NCBI GenBank assembly: GCA_017615795.1
Contig: JAFZZK010000008.1
Coordinates: 1 to 44,500 of the forward strand
DNA length: 44,500 nt
Reading direction: 5' to 3'
Source of the DNA: Bacteroidales bacterium
GTDB taxonomy: Bacteria > Bacteroidota > Bacteroidia > Bacteroidales > WCHB1-69
Of this stretch, positions 32,296 to 40,631 are shown piece by piece; the stretch's first letter is position 1; each line of letters begins with the position of its first letter. The translations under genes were made by a program, and so were the position numbers. The notes under the pieces were generated by a model that did no database searches, was not told the DNA's origin, and saw only the letters and a list, made by a program, of their open reading frames with translations.

Positions 32296-32873
32296 AAAAA
32301 AGACTTTTGCCCCTGCTCGTCCTGATCATGCTGATCGGACAGACGGCCATTGCCCAGAAATGGTATCAATATGGTTTCCGTTTGGGCACATCCTTCTCCA
32401 TCTCGCGCACCTATTCTACGGAACACCATGAATTGAGCGGCTTGTTTGTCGGAGAATTCGGTGCCTACTTCCGCGCCGGCAAGCACGTCTATGGAGAGAT
32501 CGGACTTGGCTACGCCTTTTACAAATGCAATTTTTCGAACAGTTACCAAGGTTATTCGGATGAGCGCGTTGAAACACGTCATATCCAAATACCGATCAAA
32601 GCCGTGGGACATGTGCCGATCCGGAAAGTGTCGGCATTCCAGCCCTACCTCGGAATCGTCTACCAACCCATCCTGAAAATCACGGAGAACAACATCGGCT
32701 TCGACAAGGAGAGTCTCAACACCCAGCAGGTTTTCATGACGACCGGATTTGATTTCAAGTTCGGCCCCATCACCATAGGAGCCAACTACCAACGCAGTTT
32801 CCGCAATTATTTCCGCAACATAGCCGGAAAAAAGCCGCAATTTATAGGTATTAGCGCCGGATTGCAATTCTAA
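32292..32873 (+). CDS. Outer-membrane beta-barrel family protein
   Basis: A 193-residue protein with a signal peptide (about 1-21, ending GQTAIAQ) and alternating hydrophobic strands typical of a small outer-membrane barrel: YQYGFRLGTSFSI, GEFGAYFRAGKHVYGEIGLG, PYLGIVYQP, ITIGANYQRSF and the terminal ISAGLQF. The aromatic final residue fits a Bam-recognised barrel. Start chosen at 32292 (MKKRLLPLL), overlapping pth. Function unknown. Confidence 0.8.
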   Translation: MKKRLLPLLVLIMLIGQTAIAQKWYQYGFRLGTSFSISRTYSTEHHELSGLFVGEFGAYFRAGKHVYGEIGLGYAFYKCNFSNSYQGYSDERVETRHIQIPIKAVGHVPIRKVSAFQPYLGIVYQPILKITENNIGFDKESLNTQQVFMTTGFDFKFGPITIGANYQRSFRNYFRNIAGKKPQFIGISAGLQF

Positions 32874-32934
32874 GGCACTCATAACCAACGACTAAAGATT
32901 TTCATGGAAGCCGTTGCTGCAACAAAAAAAATGC

Positions 32935-32942
32935 TATCTTTG
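32935..32942 (+). promoter_or_regulatory. -7 box TATCTTTG for the tRNA-Val gene
   Basis: Consensus element with a TTG at 32914-32916, 18 bases upstream, 14 bases before the mature tRNA 5' end. Confidence 0.8.
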
Positions 32943-32956
32943 CACCGCCTTTAACA

Positions 32957-33034
32957 GGGAGCTTAGCTCAGTCGGTTTAGAGCACCTGCCTTACAAGCAG
33001 GGGGTCACTAGTTCGAATCTAGTAGTTCCCACCA
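32957..33034 (+). tRNA. tRNA-Val (anticodon TAC)
   Basis: Full cloverleaf: acceptor GGGAGCT pairs with AGTTCCC (one G-U), D arm, anticodon stem CCTGC/GCAGG (32985-32989 and 32997-33001), loop CTTACAA with anticodon TAC at 32992-32994, variable GGGTC, T arm ACTAG/CTAGT with TTCGAAT, discriminator A and an encoded CCA (33032-33034). Confidence 0.97.
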
Positions 33035-33039
33035 GTGGA

Positions 33040-33070
33040 AACGAAGTGTTATGACACCTCGTTTTTTTTT
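33040..33070 (+). terminator. Terminator after tRNA-Val
   Basis: AACGAAGTGT (33040-33049) pairs with ACACCTCGTT, one mismatch, loop TATG, followed by a run of nine T. The T-run directly precedes the next -7 box at 33072. Confidence 0.85.
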
Positions 33071-33071
33071 G

Positions 33072-33079
33072 TATTTTTG
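33072..33079 (+). promoter_or_regulatory. -7 box TATTTTTG for the glycosyltransferase operon
   Basis: Consensus element followed by TCGCC, 25 bases before the ATG at 33105. Confidence 0.75.
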
Positions 33080-33104
33080 TCGCCTCATACACTTGCAATA
33101 GAAA

Positions 33105-33839
33105 ATGAAACTATCCGTCATCATACCCGTCTACAACGAGGCCAAAACCATCACGGCCATTTTGGACAAGGTGCTTGCTGTACATTTGATCAATGGTTTT
33201 GACAAGGAACTGGTCTTGGTCAATGATGGTTCATCCGACAACTCCCGCGAGGTCATAGCCGAATATGCCGCAGCCCATCCGGATGCGGAGATCCGCTACT
33301 ATGACCAGCCTTGCAACATGGGCAAGGGGGCTGCACTTCACCGCGGCATCGCCGACAGCACCGGCGACTACATCATCATCCAAGACGCAGACCTGGAGTA
33401 CGATCCTGAAGAGTACAACCTGCTGCTGAAGCCTGTCGTGATGGGGTTTGCCGACGTGGTATACGGATCACGCTATTTGGGCGGCACGCCGCACCGTATC
33501 CTCTTCTATTGGCATACCAAAGGCAACAAACTGCTCACCCGTGTCTCCAATTGGTTCACCAACCTGAATCTCACCGACATGGAGACCTGCTACAAGATGG
33601 CGCGCGCCGACATCTTCAAGAGGCTCCACCTTCAAGAAAAACGCTTCGGCTTCGAGCCGGAAGTCACCGCCAAACTGGCACGCATGGCCAAGAAGGAGCA
33701 CATCCGCATCTACGAGGTGCCCATCTCCTACTATGGCCGCACCTACGCCGAAGGCAAGAAAATCGGGTGGAAGGACGGTGTGCGGACGCTATACTGCATC
33801 CTCAAGTACAACTGTTTTTCAAGAAAACACCTGAAATAA
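33105..33839 (+). CDS. Family 2 glycosyltransferase (dolichol-phosphate-mannose-synthase-like)
   Basis: A 244-residue GT-A protein with no membrane segment. Motifs: [38 protein letters not shown] and the metal-binding [11 protein letters not shown] (DAD). This matches the DPM1/ArnC-like part of GT2, which transfers a sugar from a nucleotide donor to a polyprenyl phosphate. Acceptor and sugar unknown. First of three genes on this strand. Confidence 0.9.
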   Translation: MKLSVIIPVYNEAKTITAILDKVLAVHLINGFDKELVLVNDGSSDNSREVIAEYAAAHPDAEIRYYDQPCNMGKGAALHRGIADSTGDYIIIQDADLEYDPEEYNLLLKPVVMGFADVVYGSRYLGGTPHRILFYWHTKGNKLLTRVSNWFTNLNLTDMETCYKMARADIFKRLHLQEKRFGFEPEVTAKLARMAKKEHIRIYEVPISYYGRTYAEGKKIGWKDGVRTLYCILKYNCFSRKHLK

Positions 33840-33895
33840 CCAGTAAATATGCCCACAAGCGGCAACTGCTTCAACTCATTAATCTCCCCATTCGT

Positions 33896-34453
33896 ATGAC
33901 CTTAGAAGAAAGAATCTCCCGTTTGGAAAGCATAGAATCCATCCGTCATTTACAAGCCAAATACCAACGATGTCTCGACACCCGTGATTTTGACGGCCTT
34001 GCCGAGTGTTTCACCGATGACGTCATTTCTTCATACGGCAACGGTTCGATGTCCTATCAGGGCAAAGAGGCCGTGATGGAATTCCTGTGCAGCGTGATGA
34101 AACTGGACATGCCCTCCACACACCTTATCCACGGAGGTGAGATTGACATCCTCACTCCAGACACGGCAACTGCAAAATGGTATTTGGAAGACCATCTTCT
34201 CCATGAGAAATTCCTGGTCAAACTGCACGGTGCTGCCATCTACACTGTTCAATATGCAAAGACGGAGGAGGGCTGGCGCATAAAGGACATCGGCTACGAA
34301 CGCTGCCATGAATATGTGGAGTTCAGAGGTTTGTTGAACATCATCACCCTCCGGAAAAAGACTTTCCTCAAGAGGGTCAAGGAGAGCGACCCTGCCAAAC
34401 TCGGCCGATACGGACAATACTTTCAGTACAACATCTTGAAAAAAAAGAAATAG
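33896..34453 (+). CDS. SnoaL-like (NTF2-fold) protein
   Basis: A 185-residue protein. Residues 1-130 fit an NTF2-like/SnoaL_4 cone fold: an N-terminal helix with RHLQAKYQRCLDTRDFDGLAEC, then FTDDVISSYG, and the later WRIKDIGYER strand. A basic C-terminal extension (about 140-185) is unusual. Such proteins are enzymes of varied kinds (dehydratases, isomerases) or binding proteins. The start at 33896 (MTLEERISRLES) is taken because the upstream frame lacks sense. Next gene starts six bases after its stop. Confidence 0.75.
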   Translation: MTLEERISRLESIESIRHLQAKYQRCLDTRDFDGLAECFTDDVISSYGNGSMSYQGKEAVMEFLCSVMKLDMPSTHLIHGGEIDILTPDTATAKWYLEDHLLHEKFLVKLHGAAIYTVQYAKTEEGWRIKDIGYERCHEYVEFRGLLNIITLRKKTFLKRVKESDPAKLGRYGQYFQYNILKKKK

Positions 34454-34458
34454 CGGTT

Positions 34459-35349
34459 ATGCGCAGTCTGCTCATCTATTTTACCGGAACCTTCAACACC
34501 CGCTATGTTTCCCAGCAGTTGAAAAAACGGCTGGAATCGGCCGGATATGAGGTCGATTTGTACGAGATAGACCCCTTGAACACGGAGCGCCTTGACCTGT
34601 CGGGGTATGACTTGATCGGATTGGGTTACCCTATCTACGGCTACAACGCGCCCTGGCCGTTTCTCAAATTTATCCGGAAACAGAAGTTCCCCAAAGGCAT
34701 CCGGACGTTCATCTACAAGAACTCTGGCGAGACAGAGAAGGTCAACGACGCCTCCTCCCTCTTTGTCTGGCGCAAACTCAAGCGCAGCAAGGCCATCATT
34801 GAGAACGAGTATCATTTCATGATGCCCTATAACATCCATTTCCGTTTTGACGAACGACTGGTCAAGGAAATCCTGGATATGGATGAGAAACTCTATGACA
34901 TACTGATTTATGAAATCACGCATCATATTCCCAACATCAAGCGGTACAAACTTTGGCATCGGATTGTGACCCGCGCGGTTTCCATCCAATTTGTGGGCGG
35001 CGATGTAAACTCGTTTTTCTACAAAACGGACATGAAAAAATGCACTGGCTGCGGCCTATGCATCCGGCAGTGCCCGATGCACAACATCCGCAAAGACGAG
35101 TCCGGAACCGTACAATTCGGCCACCACTGCCTTATGTGCATGCGTTGTTCCTTTTTCTGCCCCACCAATGCCATCCACATCGGCATCTTGCAGGGTTGGT
35201 CTGTAAACGGCCGGTACAACTTCAAGGCCATCCGCGAAATGACGTTGGATGAGCCAGTCATCACGCCGGACACACAGGGTTTTTTCCGATGCTATGTCGA
35301 CACATACGCCTACATCAACAATCGGCACAACGAATTGTTTGGAGAATAA
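34459..35349 (+). CDS. EFR1-type flavodoxin/ferredoxin fusion protein
   Basis: A 296-residue protein with an N-terminal flavodoxin-like domain (SLLIYFTGTFNTRYV, a variant of YFSGTGNT, and LIGLGYPIYGYNAPWP) and a C-terminal two-cluster ferredoxin (CTGCGLCIRQCP and CLMCMRCSFFCP). Proteins of this fusion type (EFR1 family) shuttle electrons; the partner is unknown. It probably forms a unit with the SnoaL-like and GT2 genes. Confidence 0.85.
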   Translation: MRSLLIYFTGTFNTRYVSQQLKKRLESAGYEVDLYEIDPLNTERLDLSGYDLIGLGYPIYGYNAPWPFLKFIRKQKFPKGIRTFIYKNSGETEKVNDASSLFVWRKLKRSKAIIENEYHFMMPYNIHFRFDERLVKEILDMDEKLYDILIYEITHHIPNIKRYKLWHRIVTRAVSIQFVGGDVNSFFYKTDMKKCTGCGLCIRQCPMHNIRKDESGTVQFGHHCLMCMRCSFFCPTNAIHIGILQGWSVNGRYNFKAIREMTLDEPVITPDTQGFFRCYVDTYAYINNRHNELFGE

Positions 35350-35378
35350 AAAAACGCGGTTTTCACCGCGTTTTTTTT
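35350..35378. terminator. Bidirectional terminator between convergent genes
   Basis: AAAACGCGGT (35351-35360) and ACCGCGTTTT (35365-35374) form a perfect 10-bp stem with loop TTTC; A-run and T-run on either side let it serve both strands. Confidence 0.9.
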
Positions 35379-37152
35379 ATTGCTCGTAAATACGGTTGAT
35401 GATACCGGCATACGCCTGCAAGACCTTGTTGCGCTTGATCTTTAGCGTCGGGGTCAGGAAACCGTTGCCTTGCGTCCATTCGTCGGTGATCAGCTCGAAT
35501 TTCATGATATTTTCAGCCTTTCCCAGTTCCTGGTTGCACTTGTCGATTTCCTTCTTGATGCGCTGAATGATCTGCGGGTTCTGCGCCATCTCTTCCTTGG
35601 TCGTGTATTTCACGTCATGGCGTTCACACCAGCATTTGAGGAACTCAAAATCAGGAATAACCAGCGCGGCGGCGAACTTCTGGTTTTCGCCAACCACCAC
35701 GACCTGTTCTATGAAACGAGAGCGGACAAGCATGTCTTCAATCAGTTGCGGGTTCACATACTTGCCTTGCGAGGTCTTGAACAAATTCTTCTTGCGGCCT
35801 GTGAGCACCAATTGTCCCTTGGTGGTGAAACGCCCCAAGTCGCCGGTATGCAGCCAGCCGTCCTTGTCGATGATCTCCTTGGTAAGCTCCTCGTCTTTGT
35901 AATAACCCATCATGACATTGTGGCCCCGGCAGATGACTTCACCGTCGGGGGTGATGGCGATTTCAACGCCACCCAGCGGGAAGCCCACCGTGTTGGCCTC
36001 ACGACCATACTTGTCGCGGCAGGAGACGGCAATCACGGGAGAGGTCTCCGTCATGCCATACCCCTCGAACACGGGCATGCCGATGGCGGAGAAGAAGGAA
36101 CAGAGCTTCGGCTGCAGGGATGCGGCGCCGGAGACGAAGATATCGAACTTCTCGATACCGAGGCCCTGACGTATCTTGCTGTAAACCAATTTGTCAGCAA
36201 TCGCATGTTTGCAGTTGTACCACCAAGTGCGCTCGCTGTCCTCAATCACGTACTCGCGCGCCACATTGACGGCCCAGAAGAAAATCTTTTGCGCCAAGCC
36301 CTTTTGTGCCTTGCCATTCTTAACGATGCCGTCGTAGAATTTCTCGAACACGCGCGGCACAGCGGACATCATGGTGGGATGGACCTCCTTGATGGAGCTC
36401 TGGATGGCAGCCAGGTTCTGCACATAATATACCGTCATTCCCAAATACTGATAAAGGATCACCAGCATGTTCTCGTAGGCATGGCACATCGGCAGGAAGC
36501 TGAGGGCTTTCTTGGACCACTTGGCCGGGGTGTGCTTGAGATGCTCGATCTGCTGCATCAAGTTGTAATGCGAGAGCATGACACCCTTGGGTGTGCCCGT
36601 TGTGCCGGAGGTGTAGATCATCATGGCACACTGCTTCTCGTCTACCGAATCACGACATTGCTGCAACAACTCGGGGTTCGGGTTTTGACGTCCGAGGTCC
36701 AGCAGCTGATCCCAATAAGGGAAATCCTTGCGGTCGATGAAAGTATAGAGATCCAGCAACTCGGGCACCTTGCCACGCACCATTTGGATCTTCTTCATCA
36801 CTTCCGCGCCTTCCATGATCAGTAACTTGATGCCGCTGTGGTTCAATATATATAAATAGTCGTCGGCAGAGATGGTCGGATAGACGGGGACGAGGATGGC
36901 ACCGATTTGCGTGACGGCCATTTGGGTGATGGTCCATTCCGGACGATTGGTGGAGATGATGCCCACACGGTCGCCGGGACGGATACCCTTGTATAACAAA
37001 GCATAACTTAAGATAGTTGTCGTATCCTTGTATTCCTTAGGGGTATAGTATTTCCATTCGCCGTCGACTTTGCACGAAAGAGCCTTTTGTTGTTCGGGGT
37101 GACGTGCTTCATATTGAAGCATGATGTCGAAAATACGTTTCATGTTTTCCAT
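35377..37152 (-). CDS. Long-chain fatty acid--CoA ligase (AMP-binding)
   Basis: A 591-residue enzyme of the ANL superfamily that activates fatty acids to acyl-CoA through an acyl-adenylate. Motifs: MIYTSGTTGTPKGVMLSH (P-loop-like), GYGMTETSPV, GWLHTGDLG and a C-terminal GRKKNLFKTSQGKYVNP with the hinge. No signal peptide. M4 at 37143 is an alternative start. No clear -7 box is seen upstream; the sequence GTTTTTTTGC near 37186 is a poor match. Confidence 0.92.
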   Translation of the reverse strand: MENMKRIFDIMLQYEARHPEQQKALSCKVDGEWKYYTPKEYKDTTTILSYALLYKGIRPGDRVGIISTNRPEWTITQMAVTQIGAILVPVYPTISADDYLYILNHSGIKLLIMEGAEVMKKIQMVRGKVPELLDLYTFIDRKDFPYWDQLLDLGRQNPNPELLQQCRDSVDEKQCAMMIYTSGTTGTPKGVMLSHYNLMQQIEHLKHTPAKWSKKALSFLPMCHAYENMLVILYQYLGMTVYYVQNLAAIQSSIKEVHPTMMSAVPRVFEKFYDGIVKNGKAQKGLAQKIFFWAVNVAREYVIEDSERTWWYNCKHAIADKLVYSKIRQGLGIEKFDIFVSGAASLQPKLCSFFSAIGMPVFEGYGMTETSPVIAVSCRDKYGREANTVGFPLGGVEIAITPDGEVICRGHNVMMGYYKDEELTKEIIDKDGWLHTGDLGRFTTKGQLVLTGRKKNLFKTSQGKYVNPQLIEDMLVRSRFIEQVVVVGENQKFAAALVIPDFEFLKCWCERHDVKYTTKEEMAQNPQIIQRIKKEIDKCNQELGKAENIMKFELITDEWTQGNGFLTPTLKIKRNKVLQAYAGIINRIYEQ

Positions 37153-37264
37153 AAGTTAAAATAATTTGATTATCAGTTTGAGGATGCAAAAAAACAACTT
37201 TTTCACGAGAGTCTTCATAAAATGTGATTAATGCCACATCCAAAGGGGACTTATCCTGTATTCA

Positions 37265-37300
37265 GGGACGAAATTCCGCTCCGAGGGGCGAAATTTCGGT
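37265..37300. repeat. Direct repeat upstream of the LytTR gene
   Basis: CGAAATTCCG (37269-37278) and CGAAATTTCG (37289-37298), each preceded by GGG or GGGG, are offset by 20 bases, about two helical turns. They lie just upstream of the promoter at 37330. Confidence 0.6.
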
Positions 37301-37329
37301 TGTGTGGTCAACTTATATCGTTTTTTTTA

Positions 37330-37337
37330 TACCTTTG
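37330..37337 (+). promoter_or_regulatory. -7 box TACCTTTG for the LytTR gene
   Basis: TAnnTTTG match 20 bases before the ATG at 37358; it excludes the GTG at 37304 as start. Confidence 0.7.
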
Positions 37338-37357
37338 CACACTTTTTACTGAAGACG

Positions 37358-38254
37358 ATGATAAACAAATATATGCCTGATTATCTTATAGATAGGAACA
37401 ATGTCATCTCCTATTTGATATTTGTTGCCTTCTTTTCGATAATCTTCATCAACATTTTCACACCGTTTCAAGGTGCGTGGTACAACACGGAGAGTGCGTC
37501 GCGCTACGACCTGTTTCTGTTTACGGTATTCTTGGTATTGGGCGGTGTCGTGGTATTGGGATTGAGCCGTTGGCTGATGTCGTTCATCCATCGCAAGTAC
37601 GGCATTACCATTGTGCAATACTTTTCATGGATTGTGCTGGAGGTCATCCTGATTGCCACGTGTTATACCTGCGGGTGTTATTTCAGTCCGAAAGACGCGC
37701 GCCCATTTTCAGAAATATTCACGCGTGCGGTGCTCTATGTGCCTCTGATCATGCTCATTCCCACCATAATCACCTATCTCTACCTTGGCATCAAGGAAAG
37801 GGACAAAACAATCGACAGCCTGCTTGCCTTGAAAAACGACCCCCCTGAGATAGAGGCCGAACCTGACGCTGGAGTCAAGAGCAATGAATCTCCTGAAAAT
37901 GTGGATATTATTAATTTTTTCGATGAGAAAAAGGAGCTAAAACTCTCGGTCAAGACGGAATACATCTACTATGTCGAGGCCTTTGACAACTATGTGCAAA
38001 TTTATTATAGCACCAAGGACGAGATTGCCCGTTTCACGTTGCGCAGCAGCATGAAAAAGCAGGAGGAGCTGCTGACGCCGCACGGTTTTGTGCGCTGTCA
38101 CCGCTCATACATCGTCAACTTCGCGAAGGTCACGCTTTTGCGCAAGGACAAGGACGGTCCTTACCTTGACCTTGGCAACAAGGACATTCCTGAAATTCCG
38201 GTTTCCAAGACCTACTTGGACAAGGTTACATCCCATCTCACCTATCCGCGATGA
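37358..38254 (+). CDS. LytTR DNA-binding protein with four membrane helices
   Basis: A 298-residue membrane-bound regulator. Four predicted helices lie at about 15-38, 51-70, 85-107 and 120-143, then a charged linker, and a C-terminal LytTR domain (about 195-298) with YYVEAFDNYVQIYY, SMKKQEELL and FVRCHRSYIVNF. LytTR domains bind imperfect direct repeats in DNA; here membrane sensing and DNA binding are in one chain. Its stop overlaps the nth start (ATGA at 38251-38254). Confidence 0.87.
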   Translation: MINKYMPDYLIDRNNVISYLIFVAFFSIIFINIFTPFQGAWYNTESASRYDLFLFTVFLVLGGVVVLGLSRWLMSFIHRKYGITIVQYFSWIVLEVILIATCYTCGCYFSPKDARPFSEIFTRAVLYVPLIMLIPTIITYLYLGIKERDKTIDSLLALKNDPPEIEAEPDAGVKSNESPENVDIINFFDEKKELKLSVKTEYIYYVEAFDNYVQIYYSTKDEIARFTLRSSMKKQEELLTPHGFVRCHRSYIVNFAKVTLLRKDKDGPYLDLGNKDIPEIPVSKTYLDKVTSHLTYPR

Positions 38255-38922
38255 AAAAGCGCAAGGACAAAATCAAGTTCATCGTCGATTATTTCGAGGA
38301 GCACCAGCCCAATGTACAGTCGGAGCTGCAGTATACGAGTGCCTATCAGCTCTTGGTGGCCACCATGCTGGCAGCGCAGTGCACAGACAAGCGCGTCAAT
38401 ATGGTGACACCCGCGCTGTTCGAGGCCTACCCTACTCCAGCCGCGTTGTCGCAGGCCTCGGTGGAAGAGATTCTGGACTTTGTGAAGTCGGTCTCCTACC
38501 CTAACAGCAAGTCCGCGCACCTGTCGGCCATGGCCAAGATGCTGGTGTCGGAATTCGGTGGCGAGGTGCCCGACACGATGACGGGATTGACACGTTTGCC
38601 AGGTGTGGGGAACAAGACCGCCAATGTGGTGCTCGCCTTCGCTTTCGGCCAAGCCGCCATGCCCGTCGACACGCACGTCTTCCGCGTGGCGCACCGGCTG
38701 GGCCTTGTCAAGGACGCCCCCACGCCCGATGCTGTCGAGAAACAACTCGTCGCCCAATTTCCCCGGGAGGTTCTTTCCAAGGCTCATCACTGGCTCCTGC
38801 TGCACGGACGTTACATCTGCACGGCACGCAAGCCGCACTGCAACGAATGCCCTCTTGTCGCAATCTGCGATTCAGCCCCCACCGAGAAACGCATTCATGC
38901 GTCCTCTTCCTGCAGTCAATAA
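38251..38922 (+). CDS. nth: Endonuclease III
   Basis: A 223-residue DNA glycosylase/AP lyase for oxidised pyrimidines. The helix-hairpin-helix LPGVGNKTANVVL includes the catalytic Lys, the catalytic Asp is in PVDTHVFRV, and the [4Fe-4S] cysteines are C190, C197, C200 and C206 (C-x6-C-x2-C-x5-C). Slightly longer C-terminus than E. coli (211 residues). Coupled to the LytTR gene by a four-base overlap. Confidence 0.96.
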   Translation: MKKRKDKIKFIVDYFEEHQPNVQSELQYTSAYQLLVATMLAAQCTDKRVNMVTPALFEAYPTPAALSQASVEEILDFVKSVSYPNSKSAHLSAMAKMLVSEFGGEVPDTMTGLTRLPGVGNKTANVVLAFAFGQAAMPVDTHVFRVAHRLGLVKDAPTPDAVEKQLVAQFPREVLSKAHHWLLLHGRYICTARKPHCNECPLVAICDSAPTEKRIHASSSCSQ

Positions 38923-38952
38923 CCATAGTGAAATAAAATTGCAAATTGTAAT

Positions 38953-39987
38953 ATGTCCAATCGAAAAATCTTAGTCATCTATACCGGCGGCACCATCGGC
39001 ATGACGATGGATCCGGAGAGCAAGGCGCTTGTGCCTTTCGAGTTCAAGAACATTCACCAGCAGCTGCCGATGCTCCGACTCATTGAAGCCGACGTCACCT
39101 TCAAGGAACTGTTGCCGCTCATCGACTCCTCCGACACGAACCCTGTCTTTTGGAAACGGCTCTCCCTCATGATCGGGGCTGAATACGAGCACTACGATGG
39201 ATTTGTCATATTGCACGGCACGGACACAATGGCTTACACAGCCTCGGCACTGAGTTTCCTGTTAGAGGGGCTTGCCAAGCCCGTCATCCTGACCGGCTCA
39301 CAACTGCCGCTGGGGGTCATCCGCACCGACGGACGCCGCAACATCCTCAACGCCATAGCCATAGCGGCAGACTACATAGACAACAAGCCCATTGTACAAG
39401 AGGTGTGCATCTATTTCCAGAACAACCTCTATCGCGGCAACCGCACTTACAAGGACAATGCCTCCCGCTTCAACGCCTTCTACTCCCCCAACTACCCCAT
39501 TTTGGCTGAAGTCAACACGTACGTGGAATACAAGAAGCCGAACCTCCTACGCGCCGACGGGCGCAAGACGTTCCGAGCGCACACCGAGATGGACGACGAC
39601 ATCGCCATTGTGAAGATTTATCCCGGCATCCGGACCGACATCTTGGAATCCGTATTCAACACACCGGGGCTGAAAGCTGTGGTGTTGGAGACCTTCGGGG
39701 TGGGCAACGCACCCACGAACGAGGAATTTACGAATTGCATACGTAAGGCCGTGGAGCGAGGCATCATCATGGTAAACATTACCCAGTGCAAAGGCGGCGG
39801 CGGCGTGGAAATGGGACGTTACCTCGCGGGCAAGCACCTCGCCGAGGCCGGCGTGATCAGCGGATATGACATGATTACAGAGGCTGCTGTCACCAAGCTC
39901 ATGTACCTGCTCGGCCGCAAACTCACCACCGAACAGGTCGTGTATTACATTGGCCAACCTTTAAGAGGAGAACTGACGCGAGATTAA
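38953..39987 (+). CDS. ansA: Type I L-asparaginase
   Basis: A 344-residue amidohydrolase converting asparagine to aspartate and ammonia. The first catalytic Thr lies in YTGGTIGM (about 10-17), the second in HGTDTMAYTASAL; also TGSQLPLG. No signal peptide, so cytosolic (type I). Length matches E. coli AnsA. Thirty bases after nth without a visible promoter, so probably transcribed with it. Confidence 0.94.
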   Translation: MSNRKILVIYTGGTIGMTMDPESKALVPFEFKNIHQQLPMLRLIEADVTFKELLPLIDSSDTNPVFWKRLSLMIGAEYEHYDGFVILHGTDTMAYTASALSFLLEGLAKPVILTGSQLPLGVIRTDGRRNILNAIAIAADYIDNKPIVQEVCIYFQNNLYRGNRTYKDNASRFNAFYSPNYPILAEVNTYVEYKKPNLLRADGRKTFRAHTEMDDDIAIVKIYPGIRTDILESVFNTPGLKAVVLETFGVGNAPTNEEFTNCIRKAVERGIIMVNITQCKGGGGVEMGRYLAGKHLAEAGVISGYDMITEAAVTKLMYLLGRKLTTEQVVYYIGQPLRGELTRD

Positions 39988-40028
39988 ACGATTATACCAG
40001 CTGTCGCAACCAGTCTGTGAAACTGCCC

Positions 40029-40619
40029 TCAACATCCTTTCCAGACTTCCAAATCCCCACCGTCCCTGCAGCATGAGCATACATATTGCGAATCGGGGGC
40101 TACCAGTGTTTGGAAATGGTACGGAGAATTCACCAGAAGCCCTTTCAAGTCATTGCGCAAGCCTTCTCCCGTCATTTTCAGGAGGCTTTCCTTCTTTGTC
40201 CAAAGCATGGTGAAAGCCAAGGCCGGATTAGGGGCTTGCCGCACGTATGCGAGCTCCTGTTCGTTGAACACGTATGCCGCCAATGTGTCGTTGAACGGGC
40301 GAACCCGCTCGATGTCAACGCCGACAGGCCGTGTATCCACAGCACAAGCCACCGCCGTGGCACAGTGGCTCAACGAGAAATGCAGGTCTGGCCTATCGGG
40401 GAAATAGGGCTTTCCATGCTCAGCGATGGCCACATCCGGAACGACTGTCAGCCCGAATTCTGTCTGCAATGCTTCGCGCAGCAGCAACCACACAGCCACA
40501 CATTGCCGACGACCGGTGTCATGCTTGATACGCAGACACTTCTCCCGTCTATCCTCTGGAAGTTCCTGAAGGTGCGCCTCCCAATCCAATGTCTCAATAT
40601 GGTCGTTGATATAGAGCAT
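40029..40619 (-). CDS. 4'-phosphopantetheinyl transferase superfamily protein
   Basis: A 196-residue Sfp/EntD-like enzyme that moves phosphopantetheine from CoA to a Ser of a carrier protein. Motifs: FSLSHCATAVACAV, VGVDIERV (metal-binding Asp and Glu) and WTKKESLLKMTGEG. It begins 12 bases after the symporter gene's stop, so is the third gene of that operon; the partner carrier protein is not in the window. Confidence 0.9.
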   Translation of the reverse strand: MLYINDHIETLDWEAHLQELPEDRREKCLRIKHDTGRRQCVAVWLLLREALQTEFGLTVVPDVAIAEHGKPYFPDRPDLHFSLSHCATAVACAVDTRPVGVDIERVRPFNDTLAAYVFNEQELAYVRQAPNPALAFTMLWTKKESLLKMTGEGLRNDLKGLLVNSPYHFQTLVAPDSQYVCSCCRDGGDLEVWKGC

Positions 40620-40631
40620 TCTATCCCGTTT

